The notes beneath the pieces are model-generated. The model was given only the letters and a program-made list of their open reading frames with translations, ran no database searches and was not told the origin of the DNA. Below are positions 46,813 to 58,948 of a DNA stretch of 64,000 nucleotides, one piece after another. Within the stretch, counting starts at the first letter, position 1, and the number at the start of each line of letters is the position of its first letter. The DNA comes from Hedera helix (lineage: Eukaryota > Streptophyta > Magnoliopsida > Apiales > Araliaceae): the NCBI GenBank assembly GCA_947179155.2, contig OX359265.1, positions 7,384,977 through 7,448,976 on the forward strand, in the 5' to 3' direction. The translations under genes and the position numbers were made by a program.

Positions 46813-49328
46813 AACTACCCTCATCAAACATTTCAATGTCAAAAAAAAAGAAAAAGAGGTAATACCTGTTGGTATTAATGTCCAGGAACTATGTTTTTAC
46901 ACAGAGTTAGTCAGTGTATTTATATATAAAAAAAAAAAAAGGTACGTAGACAAACCTTGAATCCGAATGTAGTTGACTGGAATTTATAACCATAAACTTA
47001 ACCGATAATTGAATGAACGGACCTATTAAGATTGAAAAGCCTTTTGTGTTAAATTAACCTTCAAGACAAAATTAAACATGCTTCAAAATGCCAACGGCAA
47101 AATTGTCAACAATAATGCAACGTTTGGATTTATACCGACATAATTGAAATAAATAAAGTACAAAAAAAAATAATCAAAAAATACAAACCTGCAAATTAAC
47201 AATTATGAGACATTCAGAACAAACTCTATGTGACATTATTTCAAATACTTAAAGTACATCAAGTCAACCAAAGTAAGTAACAATTATAACTCCAATAATT
47301 GATAAAATGTTAACATCAAATTCAACATAAGGAAACTATAATCCTCAAAAGAGGAAGTTGATGAAGGAGATGGAAATGTGAAATTGAGAATTGAATCTAC
47401 AACGCCTGTATAGAATGAAATCCTAGGTCCTCACCATCCTTTTACATCATATTCAACCCGATTTTTGTCCCTGCCACCATTGCCAGGACTAGTTGTCACC
47501 AGATTCCTCAGGTGGCTCATCCAATTGCAATTGAAATAGAAGAAGAGATAATATGCAAAGACAGAGAAACAAAAAGTGGGAATGGATAAATGAAACAAAA
47601 TAGTCATCCGGCTCTCTTCGTCGCCGTTGAAAAGTGAAATTGATTTGGGATTCATCGTTAATGAAACGTGAAATTGAGTTAGAATTTTTCGTCGTCATGT
47701 GTTGGCTGTGCTATGTTTCTCTATTTAGGCGATTGAATTGGATCAAACTCATCAAATTATTTCAGTTGAATGAAATTGACTCAATTTGAGATCGTTTCTT
47801 GTAATTTTATATATTAGTATTAATTGATTAGTAGTGATATGGAAAATAAATCTCACATAAAAAAAAAAAAAAAAAACTCAACAAATTTTTAGTGACAACG
47901 GAATAGGTGTAGAGTCGTGTCAAATCGGGGCAGTTATCGTGTCAAATCGGGACAGTTATCTCAGTTGATTTAAGAGAGACCTCGGGACAAGCCGTAAACT
48001 CGGACGTCCTGAGATCGACTACCACCAGCAGCATAAATGTTAAAGCCAAAAATGATCAACTCGGTCACGGGTCACACATTTCAAGACGGAGCTATGTCTT
48101 AGGCGAAGCTTGTGCACAAAGCCTGGCCCGGGGTGAGGATACTTAGTCCGACTGTAATTGAGATACTCCACATTATCAAAAATAAAAATAAAAATGACGT
48201 GTGTCAAATGTTTTCAATACTACCCTTCAATTAAATATTGTACTCCTTTACTTGGAAATAATAAAGTGAATAAGTAAATATAATTAATAAATACACTACA
48301 TAGTGAACAATTATATAATGATTGATACATATGGAGGAGAGAGAGATAATAATGAGTGAGAAAGAATAATTAAGAGACCTTAAAAACTAAAATTTGCTAT
48401 ACTTATGAAAGTGAGAGTTATAATTAATCAAATTAGTGACAATATAATATTAAAATCTCCATCATTACACTTTTCATCTAATTTATTTTAATAGACATTT
48501 AACAAGACAAATATAATTTTTAACAAAATGTGTATTAAAAATAATTGAGTAAAATGTGTAACGGAACATATCCTAATCTGTGATAATTTAAAAGGTATAT
48601 ACGACAATTGGGGAATAATATTTTTGCTAATCATCTTGTAAAATAAAATCAGGATGTTAATTTTGGAAGGTAAGAAGTAATTTTTTTTCTTTTTCTTATT
48701 AATCAATAGTAGTTCATAATATTAACCATTGCACTAATTATAATAAAATAAATTCACATCAATCGTGAAGTTTCCGATTTCATAAATTGACTATAATTTT
48801 ATTATTATTATTATTATTATTATTTTGTAAAATGAAACCCTTTTTTGTAAAAAATAGAGAGAGTAAAAAGTTTAAGTAATATTTCTTGTTGGGCTTATGG
48901 CCTATTTCAAAAATGGGTTTGGCCCAAGACCAGAGCAGACCGAAGCCGTAGTTTATGTAGTCAAATATAAATTTGAAAAAGAATTTGGCATTTTCTGTGA
49001 AATTTGAATGATTAAAAAATACTTAAGGCCCAGTGGCTCCCTATTATTGCCCCCTCCCGCTTCAAGTTGAGAGAGATTGTCGCGATGTTGCCTCCTTGAA
49101 GCTTCTGTTCTTTGATTTCTTATCTGTAGTATATATATATATATTAGTCCAGTAATTTGCATAATTTATTTTGTTGGTTCTTCTCGTTGATATACACCAC
49201 CTGTCAAAAACCTTATTTCGGATTCTCAAATCTCATATTCAATTCAGCTGAATCTTTATATACTAAGATTTAAATTTGTCAGTACACATACATATATATT
49301 GTTAATTATATATATAGAGAGACAAAAT
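46813..49328. other. Intergenic region upstream of the TPR gene
   Basis: AT-rich except 47885-48170, which is richer in G+C and contains a 22-bp direct duplication (TCGTGTCAAATCGGGGCAG type, at 47915 and 47937). That segment looks like a transposon fragment of unknown family. An (ATT)n tract is at 48800-48823. A TATA-like CTTTATATAC near 49253 could serve the TPR gene. Confidence 0.45.
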
Positions 49329-49627
49329 ATGGCACCAGGAGCGCCGATAAACAAGATAGAGAGAGCGCACCAGATGTACCGGGAAGGGAGGTATTTGGAA
49401 GCGCTTGGTTTTTACACAGAAGCGCTTTCGATGGCTAAGACTAAACCCCAGAAGATTGCTCTTCACAGCAACAGAGCCGCTTGCTATCTCAAACTTCATC
49501 ATTTCAATAAGGTTACCCATATTTTTTTGGTTTGCCCTTTATTTTATTGGTTTCTTACGTGGCGAATTTGTGTTAGAATTATTAATTTTTTGTTTATGAG
49601 AATCTCTATTAATCTGCTAGTTGTTTA

Positions 49628-49658
<31 letters not shown>

Positions 49659-52600
49659 TAAAATAGTGATTTTGATCATCAAAATTGATCTCATATTAAT
49701 GTTTTTTAAGGTTGGCTATGTAATAAGGAATTAGCTATTATTTTAACTTCGAGTATGGAATATCAGCAGTTTAGTTATACTATAGTCTGACTCCCAAGTG
49801 CTGTTTTCGTGTACTGTAATGACTCAAGTTTTGCCCTTCTCACATTGGTTGCTAATATATAATATATTCTTAATCCACAAAGCTTAGTCCCACATCACCC
49901 ATTTAGCACAACCCAACTCATTCCTTAGACTATAAATAGAATACTACATTTCTCGTTTTACTTCACCAACTTAAGGGCCTCTAATTTTGAGTAAGCACCT
50001 TGTTGTGTGAGAGCTTTGTATAAAAAGATCTCGTTAGTTAAATTTTTATCATCGAGGACGTAAGCAATCTGCGAAACTCGTAATTTTCGGGTATGTTTCT
50101 TATTTAATTTTTTTGTATTGTTATTTTTGTTTTAAATATTGTATTTAGTTTGTTAGTTGATATTTTAATATATTTTGTTAGTAATTAGTATTTTTGCATT
50201 GTTATTATTTTTGTAGTTTTAATTATTGTTTTGTATTTAGATTATTAGTTATTAGTTTTGGATTAGTATTATTGATTTTAATTATTGTTTTGTATTTAGA
50301 TTATTAGTTAATAGTTTTAGATAAACATTATTCGCTTTAATTATTATTGCTATTTAGATTATGATTTTGGCATAATAGTAATATTTGTTTGAAAAATGAT
50401 TAAATATTGAAAGAATATTTTTGTAAATATACTTATAGTTATGTTGAAAAAGAAATAAGAAAGCTGTTAAATAATAGAATTTGTCTTAATGACATTTATT
50501 TTTCTAAATTTATATTTAGGAATCGTTCGACTATTAATTTTGTGTTCAGCAATATCGAGGTAAGTGACTTTTCGAACTATTTAGTATTTTGAAATTATTG
50601 TTTATAATTATGTATGTTTTAGTAATTATTCGAATGCCTAAATGTATTGTTTTAAAAATTGCTATACTTTATTTAAGGTTTCTATTTGAATGAAAATGTT
50701 ATACTTGTATTTTGTTAAAAACCCGGATTAAGTATCAAAATAGAATTTTGATTTAGAAAATGAGATTATGTTATTTTGAACTGTGAAATAAGTATAGTTT
50801 TGCATATCGAAAATATTGAGAAATTATTTTTAGAAACCTCAGTCCGACTATGTATAAAATCCGTTAGTGTTTACGCTAGTTCCGAAATAATTTAGGACCT
50901 ACTAAGGTGCACACCTTTAGATATTCTTCGGGGGGGGGGGGGGGGGGGGCGTGCATAATAAGATACCTTAGTAGGGGGCGTATCATTGACATTATTGAAC
51001 ATAAGAGTTGTGTTACAGGGCTGCTGTAACCTTAGTTGCAGGGCTGTGAATTAAAAGATACATCGAATATATTGAACATATTTAAATTGTTTTCAAATTG
51101 TGTTTTATTATTATTGATTTTGGTTTTGAATGTATATATCGACTATTATTATCGAAAATGAAAAGATTATTTTCAACGTATGTTTACTAGTATTATTGAA
51201 CAAAAAGTTATTTCGAAAAAATATTTTGCAAACTATATTTGATCTACCTAAATAGTAAAGATTGTTACTTGTTGAGTTTTACCGCTTACCCTTACATTAA
51301 TTTTGACAGGATACCTTGTTAAGAGCCGAGCACTGTTGATACTTTTGTAGATGACTGAAGTTCTTTTTTGTTTAAGACGTTTATTAGTATTTTGATAAAA
51401 CTTTTGTTTAATAGAGCTATGACTCCAAAGTTATGTTTTCGATATTTAGTTATTGAACCTTAGTGTAATTTTGATAATGAAAGACTGTTCGGTTTCAAGT
51501 TAGTTTCATTATTGTGTTTTCGTTTGGGCTGCGCTATTGATATTGTTGCCTTGCGAGCTTTGTACTTGCGGCATGTGGCACTTCGGGCCTATATCGGGTT
51601 TGGGGTGTTACAGAAATGGTATCAAAGCAGTAGCCCCTCGCAATGTGTTGGGTTGAAAAACTTACACATTTTCTGGGAAGTGATTTTGAGAGTTAACTGT
51701 GGGTATAGTCTTGACTAAATTTAAGAATTTGGAGTGAGAGATAGAATAAAGTGAAAAAATAATATTATTTGTATTGTCTAGTTAATTGTTAGTTTACATT
51801 TTGAATGTAAATTTTCATGAATTAGTATTTTGTTTATTATTGAATAAACCTGGATATTTTAAATTTCATTTTGATATATGTTTTGATACTAGTTTTGTAT
51901 AGTGTTGTTTAGTGAGGATTGCTTTATTGTGTAGAAAATGCCGCTTAGAAGAAGTAACTCTACTAACAATGATAGTGGCATTGATGGTATAACTCACCTA
52001 GTTAATACCTTAGCTCAATTAGTACAAAATCAACAATATGGGCAACATGGTATAGTAGCAGAATTCAAGCGATTGAACCCACCCATCTTTGAAGGGACTA
52101 CAGATTCTACTATTGTTGAGAAGTGGATTCAAGAAATGGAGAAGGCTTTTGACTTGTTAAAGAGTACCGAAACTAATAAGGTGACGTTGGCGGTTTACCA
52201 ATTGCAGGGTGGAGCTTATGATTGGTGGCTTATGGAGAAAAGGAAACACGAGGAAAATCCCAAACCCTACACTTGGACCATGTTCAAAGAGGCATTTACC
52301 AACAAGTATTTTCCTATAACAATTCGGGCACAAAAGGAGAGGGAATTCATTAGGCTAGAAGAAAGGAACAAGATGGTTGCTGAATATGAAGCCGAGTTTG
52401 CGAAGCTCGCTAAGTATGCACTTACCTTAGTACCAGATAAGGTGACAAAAGCCCGTAGGTTAGAGAACAGGTTACGGGTCGACATAAGGCATGATGTTGC
52501 GTCTTTTGAGCTACCCACATATGATGCAGTGCTCCATAAGGCATTGGTTATTGAGAAAGACCTAATAGAGATTGAGAATAGGAAGAATGTCAATCGAAAG

Positions 52601-55600
52601 AGAGAGAAACCTTCGGGGGGAGAGTCGATCCATGGGGGACCAACGAAAAGGATAAATATCCAAATCGGTAGATTTCGGGGAAATCAAGAGGATAAATTGA
52701 AATGTGGGAGATGTGGTAGGAACCACCCAGACAAAGAATGTCATTGGAATACCGGTGCGTGCTTTCATTGTGGAGAGTTAAGTCATAAAATTGCACAATA
52801 TCCCAAGAACCCTCCACCTAAAGGAGATGCAAGAAAAGAGGAAGTAACTATAGCAAGTCCAAGGCTAACTCGAGGACGATTGTTTCAACTTTCAGGCAAC
52901 CAGTTAAGGTATGTAACTTTTTTGTTATTTGAACATGTTATTTTTAGATGCATGCTTATGGTTTGGAAATTTGGTGGACCAAATTTTTTTTAAGTGGAGG
53001 TAATGTAATGACTCAAGTTTTGCCCTTCCCACATTGGTTGCTAATATATCCTTAGTCCTATAAAGCTTAGTCCCACATCGCCCATTTAGCAAAACGCAAC
53101 TCATTCCTTAGGCTATAAATAAAATACTACCCTTCTTGTTTTACTTCACCAACTTAAGGGCCTCCAATTTTGAGTAAGGACCTTGTTGTGTGAGAACTTT
53201 TTATAAAAAGACCTCATTAATTAATTTTTTGTCATCGAGGACGTAGACAATCTGCGGAACTCGTAATTTTCGGGTATGTTTCTTATTTAATTTTTCTGTC
53301 TTGTCATTTTTGTTTTAAATATTGTATTTAGTTTGTTAGTTGGTATTTTAGTATATTTTGTTAGTAATTAGTATGTTTGCATTGTTATTATTTTTGTAGT
53401 TTTAATTATTATTTTGTATTTAGATTATTAGTATTAGTTTTGGATTAGTATTATTGGCTTTAATTATTGTTTTGTAGTTAGATTATTAGTTAATAGTTTT
53501 AGATTAACATTATTGGCTTTAATTATTATTGCTATTTAGATTATGATTTTGGCATAATATTAATATTTGATTTAAAAATGATTAAATATTGAAAAAATAT
53601 TTTTGTAAATATACTTATAGTTATGTTGAAAAAGAAATAAGAAATCTGTTAAATAATAGAATTTTTCCTAATGACATTTATTTGTTCTAAATTTATATTT
53701 AGGAGTCGTTCGACTATTAATTTTGTGTTCAGCAATATCGAGGTAAGTGACTTTCCAAACTATTTAGTATTTTGAAACTATTGTTTATAATTATGTACGT
53801 TTTAGTAATTATTCGGATGCCTAAATATATTGTTTCAAAAATTGTTATACTTTATTTAACGTTTCTATTTGAATGAAAATGTTACACTTGTATTTTGTTA
53901 AAAATCCGGATTAAGTATCAAAATAGAATTTTGATTTAGAAAATGAGATTATGTGATTTTGAACTGTGAAAGAAGTATAGTTTTGCATATCGAAAATATT
54001 GAGAAATTATTTTTAGAAACCTTAGACCGACTATGTATAAAATCCGTTAGTGTTTACGCTAGTTCCGGAAAAATTTAGGACCTACTAAGGTGCACACCTT
54101 TAGATACCCTTGGGGGGGCGTTATTCGAGACGCGTGCATGATAAGATACCTTAATAGGGGGCGTATCATTGACATTATCAAATATAAGGGCCGTGTTATA
54201 AGGCTTCTGTAACCTTAGTCGCAAGGGTTGTGGATTAAAAGATATATCGAATATATTGAACATATTGAAATCGTTTTCGAATTGTGTTTTATGATTATTG
54301 ATTTTGGTTTTGAATGTATATATCTACTATTATTATCGAACAAGAAAATATTATTTTCAACATGTATGTTTATTAGTGTTATTAAACAAAAAGTTATTTT
54401 GAAAAAGTGTTTTGCAAACTATATTTGATCCACCTAAATAGTAAAGATTGTCACTTACTGAGTTTTACCGCTCACCCTTACATTAATTTTTACATGATAC
54501 CTTGTTAAGAGCCGAGCACTGTGGATACTTTTGTGGATGACTGAAGTTCTTTTTTGTTTTATTAGTATTTTGATAAGACTTTTGTTTAATAGAGCTATGT
54601 CTCCAAAGCTATGTTTTCGGTATTTAGTTATTGAACTTTAGTGTAATTTTGATAATGAAAAACTGTTCAGTTTCAAATTAGTTTCATTATTGTGTTTTCA
54701 TTTGGGCTGCGCTATTCATATTGTTGCCTTGCGAGCTTTGTGCTTGCGGCATGTGGCACTTCAGGCTTATAGCGGGTTCGGGGTATTACATATACTGTTA
54801 TATCATGTATTTTTTGATTTGGACTATTCGTCAAACATATTATACGTGACTAATAATCTGCAAAGGAAATGATCTCCTTAGACCACCCACACATAGTTTA
54901 TTATCGGATTACCTTGTGTGCGTTGTTGGTGGGGGTTTAAGTGACAAATCGTAGAAGGAAAAAGGTTTGCTTTAAATGTATATATGAAATAACATATACA
55001 CTTAATCTAGGTTCGTTTTAGGTTCTAGGTGTGGTTGGCACCAAAGAAGCTAGATTGTGCTCAATTGAATTAGAGATACAGTGATAATGTGAATATTATA
55101 TGTTTTACATCACAGCGATTAAGCACAATTAAATTTTTGGGAGAGAAAAGGGTGCCATTGCAGTTTGTCCACATAAGGCCGGCCTAGCTAGATACACTTT
55201 TTTGTATTAACTCCAACCCAAAATCTTAAGGAAGTAGTTTTAGATCCTTCTGTACATATTAGTCCTCTTTTTCATCTTTGTGTGGTTTTGGACTTCAACC
55301 TCAAATAATTTTTTGGGAGATTTAGTATTGAGATGAGGCGTAGATTCTTGTCCAGTTGGTTCTTTCCCCCTTTTGATTTATGTTGAATCTTTGAAATGGC
55401 TTATTAGAACCTCAATAAAAGGCAACTAGCAGATAAACGACATTAAGCTAGAAACATTTCGTATTGGAATTCTTGTTTATAATTTGGGTGGGTATCTCCT
55501 ACTTGAGAGCTCATCTAGGATATGAATTTTTTTCCTTTTCCTTTTTCTATTTTTTTTTTGTTTTTGTTTCGGGAGAGATTAATTGTTTATGATGTTTTTT

Positions 55601-57138
55601 GGATTATGGAAAATGAGAGGGAAAAGTAAAGGTAAATGATAAAAGAAAAATGTATATTCACGAGCACATGTCCACAAGTAAACCATCTTAGAAGGGAGTC
55701 AGAGACTTTTCAATATGTGGTTGGCTTGTAGACAGCTTATTGGAAAATGGTGGGATTCCTTCATGAAGCATACTTTTTTAGGTTGGTGTGTACTGTGTAG
55801 GTATGGTTCGGTATTGGAAATATACCTGCCGGGAGATGTATTTAAAATTTCCCAATTTATATCGTGCGGGTTTAGATGTAGAGATGAGAACTATTTTGTA
55901 GAGAAGCACGAAAGGTATCATTGTTCTAAAAATTCTTATGGGCTCTTCCACCTCGATTTGGTTGGGCACCTAGAGCCCTGCCTAGGCCGAATTAGTTTTC
56001 TAACACATCGATTTAGCTTTGAAGCCTCTGAGGTGTATGTGGCTCTCTAACTTTAAAAAAAGTTTGAAGAGTGAGTTATAAGACTGCTGGCCTGTGGATT
56101 TTGGACAACCTTATCAGATATTGACCACCTGGGGCCTAGGTTAATGCCTTGCAGTAGAAGGATGTTAGTAGTTAATTCGCAGGTAAATTCTACTAAATTG
56201 TGATTCAGCGATGCGGTGATGAGATTTCCTGTGGAGGAGTATCTGGTGTGCAGGACCCCAAGGAAGCCTTCTCCTTGTGAACAGCAGCTCTAGGTTGAGT
56301 TTGATGCAGGATAACTTGAGATGCAGGGGAGAATTCATTGTGAAATGGCTTTGTATGCTTAGGAAGGTGGAGGAGATGCGAGATCACCTTTTATTACCTT
56401 CTGAGTTGGTTCAGGAGTTGTAGATCTTTGCTGCACTTCTCGGGACTTCTTTGGAGCTTCTGGGATTGGTGAAGATTGAAGAACTTTCTTAAGGCTACGA
56501 GAGGGATCTGGGTGAGTTGCCAATGTTTTCAAAATTGGAAATTGATGGGATGGACTATCTAGAGAGAGCAAAACAACAGATGATTTGAGGACAAACTTAT
56601 AAATAGAGATCGATTGTAACGATCTCAATGGTTTTTGAGCCGTTTTCCTATTTAACAAATGAATTTAGTTTCTTTCAAGGATCGAAGTGAGTTCTCTTTG
56701 GGTGCATACATATCTATCTTTTGTGTATCCTCTTGGGTTGAGGGGTTGTATATGGGTGAGGAGATTGTGTTCGTAAAGGCCTCTTTTGTTTTTTCCAATG
56801 CTTTATCTGTAATCATGTTTTCACAGGTGTACTACCTATGAAAACAATAAGAAAAATGAAAAAAGAAAAACAAAATGAAAGCAAGTTCAACTGTATGTAC
56901 TTTTAAAACATCAATCTCTTGTATCAGCGTATGGAACTCACTTTCTTTTGATAAATTATAACTTCCATATTTGGAATTGTCAAAATGGGGCCTAATCCCA
57001 AGTACACAAACTGTATACACAGAAACAATCTATAACAAAAGAGAAGCTTTCCAGAAGTCCAAAGTAAGCTGAGGGCAACCCATATGTATTCAAGATTATT
57101 ACCTCTCTCTCTCTCTCTCTCAATCTATCTCTACATAT

Positions 57139-57179
<41 letters not shown>

Positions 57180-58948
57180 CATACATTTATTTTGCGGATT
57201 GGTAATTATTCTTCGTTTTGATATATGCATCACCATATGTAACTGGAAAAGAAGAGAAACAGTTCGTACTTTTCCTGGGAAAGTCTTCATATATATTGAC
57301 CGACTCTCCTACAATTTTAGGCAGCAGAGGAATGTACTTCAGTGCTTGAGCTTGACCACAAGCACACCGGAGCATTAATGTTGCGTGCTCAAACTCTAGT
57401 CACTCTTAAGGAGTATCACTCGGCACTTTTCGATGTCAACAGGCTTATTGATTTGAATCCATCATCAGATGTGTATCAAAACCTTTACGCCCGTTTAAAG
57501 ACACAATTGGTATTCCTCTCCCTCCCTATCTTTTAGTTTGTGATCCTTTTAGGTTTATTGGTATTCTATCTTATATTCTTTCTCCTTTGTTTTGTAATTT
57601 GGACTTTTAGTTTACTGTTGAAGGACAGGAGATTGATTAGTGCAATGGAAAATCTTGTAATAAATTATACATGCATTAAAATTTTCAAGGCTAGAACTTT
57701 GTGCACTAATGCCAATGTTAGGTTTCTTTACACCCTAGCCACATACCCGTCATTGTGCTTAAGACCATGTATGTAATAATAGCTTGTTATTGGTTATTGT
57801 TAAGGAATAACTTAAGATTTAAACTACATATCAAGATCCTACTGCTTAGGACTAACTTTCTGAGCATTACCTGTCCTTGAGATTGTAGTAGTCTGATAAA
57901 GTCACTGGAATAAAAAAATCCTGACTGCTGCTGGTCTATTCCAGTAATTGTAGTACAATCTTCTGCTTCTTGGCCCAAATGAATTTCGTTGATTGCTATC
58001 ATAAGAATGTGATCACACCGTGTTTAATACATGTTTTGATGTTCTCTCTCTCCCCACTCCTCATCAAATGTTGTTGTTGAACCAGTTTCTATATTGGCAT
58101 GAGAAATTATATAAATCACCTTATTTTATGTCGCCTTTTGTATCACCTCTTATGCGATACTTTATATAGGCTCCTTCATGTTAAAGTGCACAGGCTCTTT
58201 TACACATGAATGGTTTTGAAATAACTGTTAGTCTGCCAGATAAGAGGTGAAGAAAAGGTGATATATATGTATCACAAAATGAGAAATGCCTCGGCCATAT
58301 TTCACCTTCTCAAGGCATTTTTAGGTTATTATAAAGGAATTAGTCATTTAGTTGGTATACAGTGACAGAAACACGAATATTGACAATTTTAATATTTAAC
58401 CTTTGGGACAGTGTTATTATGGCATATTTGTTTTTCTACCTATTTTGATTAGAAATGTTAACTTTGCCCAAGGAAAGTCACTTGCGCCAATACCTGAAGC
58501 TGAGATGGAGCTAGAAGAAGAGGATGAAGACACAGATCAAGGAGAACAAAAGGAAGAGGAAGAGGAGCAAGTTGAAGGAGTAGAACTAGAAAAAGATGAA
58601 GAGAAGCAAATGGTAGAAGGAGAACTAGAAAAAGATGCTGTAATAGGAAGAAATCAGAACACCGAATATGTCGGATCAGCTCCCACGATTGAAGTCACTA
58701 CCCTCCAAACTTTTGATCTTAGTCAGAATGCTGAAAAAGCTACCCCTCAAAATCAGCGCCTCAAGGAATCATCTGAGCAAAATTCCTCAGGATGGCAAAC
58801 AATCCCAAAACCAAAAGGGCACTTACATCTTGATTACTCACGATGGGATACAGTCGAAGATGACTCCAGTGAGGATGATGATGATGAAGATGATCAACCT
58901 CAGTATAGATTCCGTGTGAGAACTGTTGGCGTACGACCGGTTAAATAA
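49329..58948 (+). CDS. TPR-repeat protein with acidic C-terminal half, three exons
   Basis: Exons 49329-49511, 57321-57509 and 58478-58948 join in phase 0 at GT-AG borders (AAG|GTTACC, TTTTAG|GCAGCA, TTG|GTATTC, GGAAAG|TCACTT) to give about 280 residues. Residues 8-109 form three tetratricopeptide repeats: INKIERAHQMYREGRYLEAL, then ALHSNRAACYLKL and EECTSVLELDH, then ALMLRAQTLVTLKEYHSAL with LNP. A short SLAPIPE link leads into a Glu/Asp-rich low-complexity region (about 130-180), and the C-terminus (229-280) has WQTIPKPKG, DYSRWD, an acidic stretch and YRFRVRTVGV. TPR domains bind protein partners, often chaperone tails; a co-chaperone-like role is inference. The first intron is about 7.8 kb because an LTR-gag-LTR element sits in it; the second is 968 bp. 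I recognise the plant TPR family but not a named gene. Confidence 0.85.
49631..49658. repeat. G28 homopolymer in intron 1
   Basis: Twenty-eight consecutive G on the coding strand, about 120 bp after the first splice donor. It has strong quadruplex potential. The exact length may be affected by sequencing. Confidence 0.9.
49815..51612 (+). repeat. 5' LTR of the TR-GAG element
   Basis: TGTAATGACTC...GGGGTGTTACA, 1798 bp, closely similar to 53004-54790. It differs by scattered substitutions, a small indel near 49857 and a G20 run at 50930-50949, where the other LTR has G7 and extra sequence. GACTATAAATAG near 49928 is a likely TATA box. Confidence 0.92.
51617..51630 (+). other. Primer-binding site, initiator-Met tRNA type
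   Basis: TGGTATCAAAGCAG, 4 bp after the 5' LTR, matches the standard plant iMet tRNA primer-binding sequence TGGTATCAGAGC with one change. Confidence 0.85.
51938..52993 (+). CDS. Retrotransposon gag (Ty3/gypsy type)
   Basis: 351 codons from ATG at 51938. Residues about 40-215 are the retrotransposon gag domain: FKRLNPPIFEGT...VEKWIQEMEKAF, QLQGGAYDWW, FKEAFTNKYFP and EFIRLEERN...VAEYEAEFAKLAKY. A basic linker with NRKREK follows. Two zinc-knuckle-like motifs come next: CGRCGRNHPDKEC (256-268) and CFHCGELSHKIAQY (275-288). In the second, the final Cys is Tyr, so it may not bind zinc. The protein should form the particle shell that packages element RNA. The last ~40 residues look unrelated to gag and run to a stop just before the 3' LTR, as if pol was deleted and the frame read into leader-like sequence. 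Confidence 0.9.
   Translation: MPLRRSNSTNNDSGIDGITHLVNTLAQLVQNQQYGQHGIVAEFKRLNPPIFEGTTDSTIVEKWIQEMEKAFDLLKSTETNKVTLAVYQLQGGAYDWWLMEKRKHEENPKPYTWTMFKEAFTNKYFPITIRAQKEREFIRLEERNKMVAEYEAEFAKLAKYALTLVPDKVTKARRLENRLRVDIRHDVASFELPTYDAVLHKALVIEKDLIEIENRKNVNRKREKPSGGESIHGGPTKRINIQIGRFRGNQEDKLKCGRCGRNHPDKECHWNTGACFHCGELSHKIAQYPKNPPPKGDARKEEVTIASPRLTRGRLFQLSGNQLRYVTFLLFEHVIFRCMLMVWKFGGPNFF
52992..53000 (+). other. Polypurine tract of the TR-GAG element
   Basis: AAGTGGAGG lies 3 bp before the 3' LTR and overlaps the end of the gag ORF region. Confidence 0.6.
53004..54790 (+). repeat. 3' LTR of the TR-GAG element
   Basis: TGTAATGACTC...GGGGTATTACA, 1787 bp, collinear with the 5' LTR. Confidence 0.92.
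54796..57320 (+). other. Remainder of TPR intron 1
   Basis: Non-repetitive intron sequence downstream of the retroelement. It contains (CT)n at 57102-57120 and (CA)n at 57138-57174. ORFs of 99-111 codons (55715-56050 plus, 56359-56658 minus) have no domain I recognise. The intron ends CAATTTTAG at the acceptor. Confidence 0.6.
57510..58477 (+). other. TPR intron 2
   Basis: Starts GTATTC and ends GGAAAG. The exon 3 border was chosen because it restores the frame TQL-SLAPIPE; the nearer AG at CCCAAG would shift it. A long ORF from 58403 reads through the acceptor and is not the true start. Confidence 0.75.

Larger units (their letters stand above)
49815..54790 (+). mobile_element. Complete LTR-gag-LTR retrotransposon without pol (TR-GAG type)
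   Basis: Two LTRs of 1798 and 1787 bp flank an internal region of only 1391 bp that holds a primer-binding site, one gag ORF and a polypurine tract. LTRs start TGTAATGACTC and end TTACA. Flanking 5-mers TGTAC (49810-49814) and TATAC (54791-54795) match at 4 of 5. No protease, reverse transcriptase or integrase is present, and the gag ORF ends 10 bp before the 3' LTR, so an autonomous partner is needed for movement. It lies in intron 1 of the TPR gene, in the same orientation. Confidence 0.9.

Noticed and set aside
47885..48170. GC-richer block as a coding exon
   Set aside because: It has a 22-bp duplication and stops in all frames; more like a transposon fragment, but no ends were found, so it is not called as an element.
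52267..52817. Minus-strand ORFs up to 108 codons
   Set aside because: Antisense shadows of gag.
58403..58477. Start of the 181-codon ORF as the true beginning of an independent gene
   Set aside because: The segment before 58478 is intron: the splice site there restores a conserved TPR-protein frame with exon 2.
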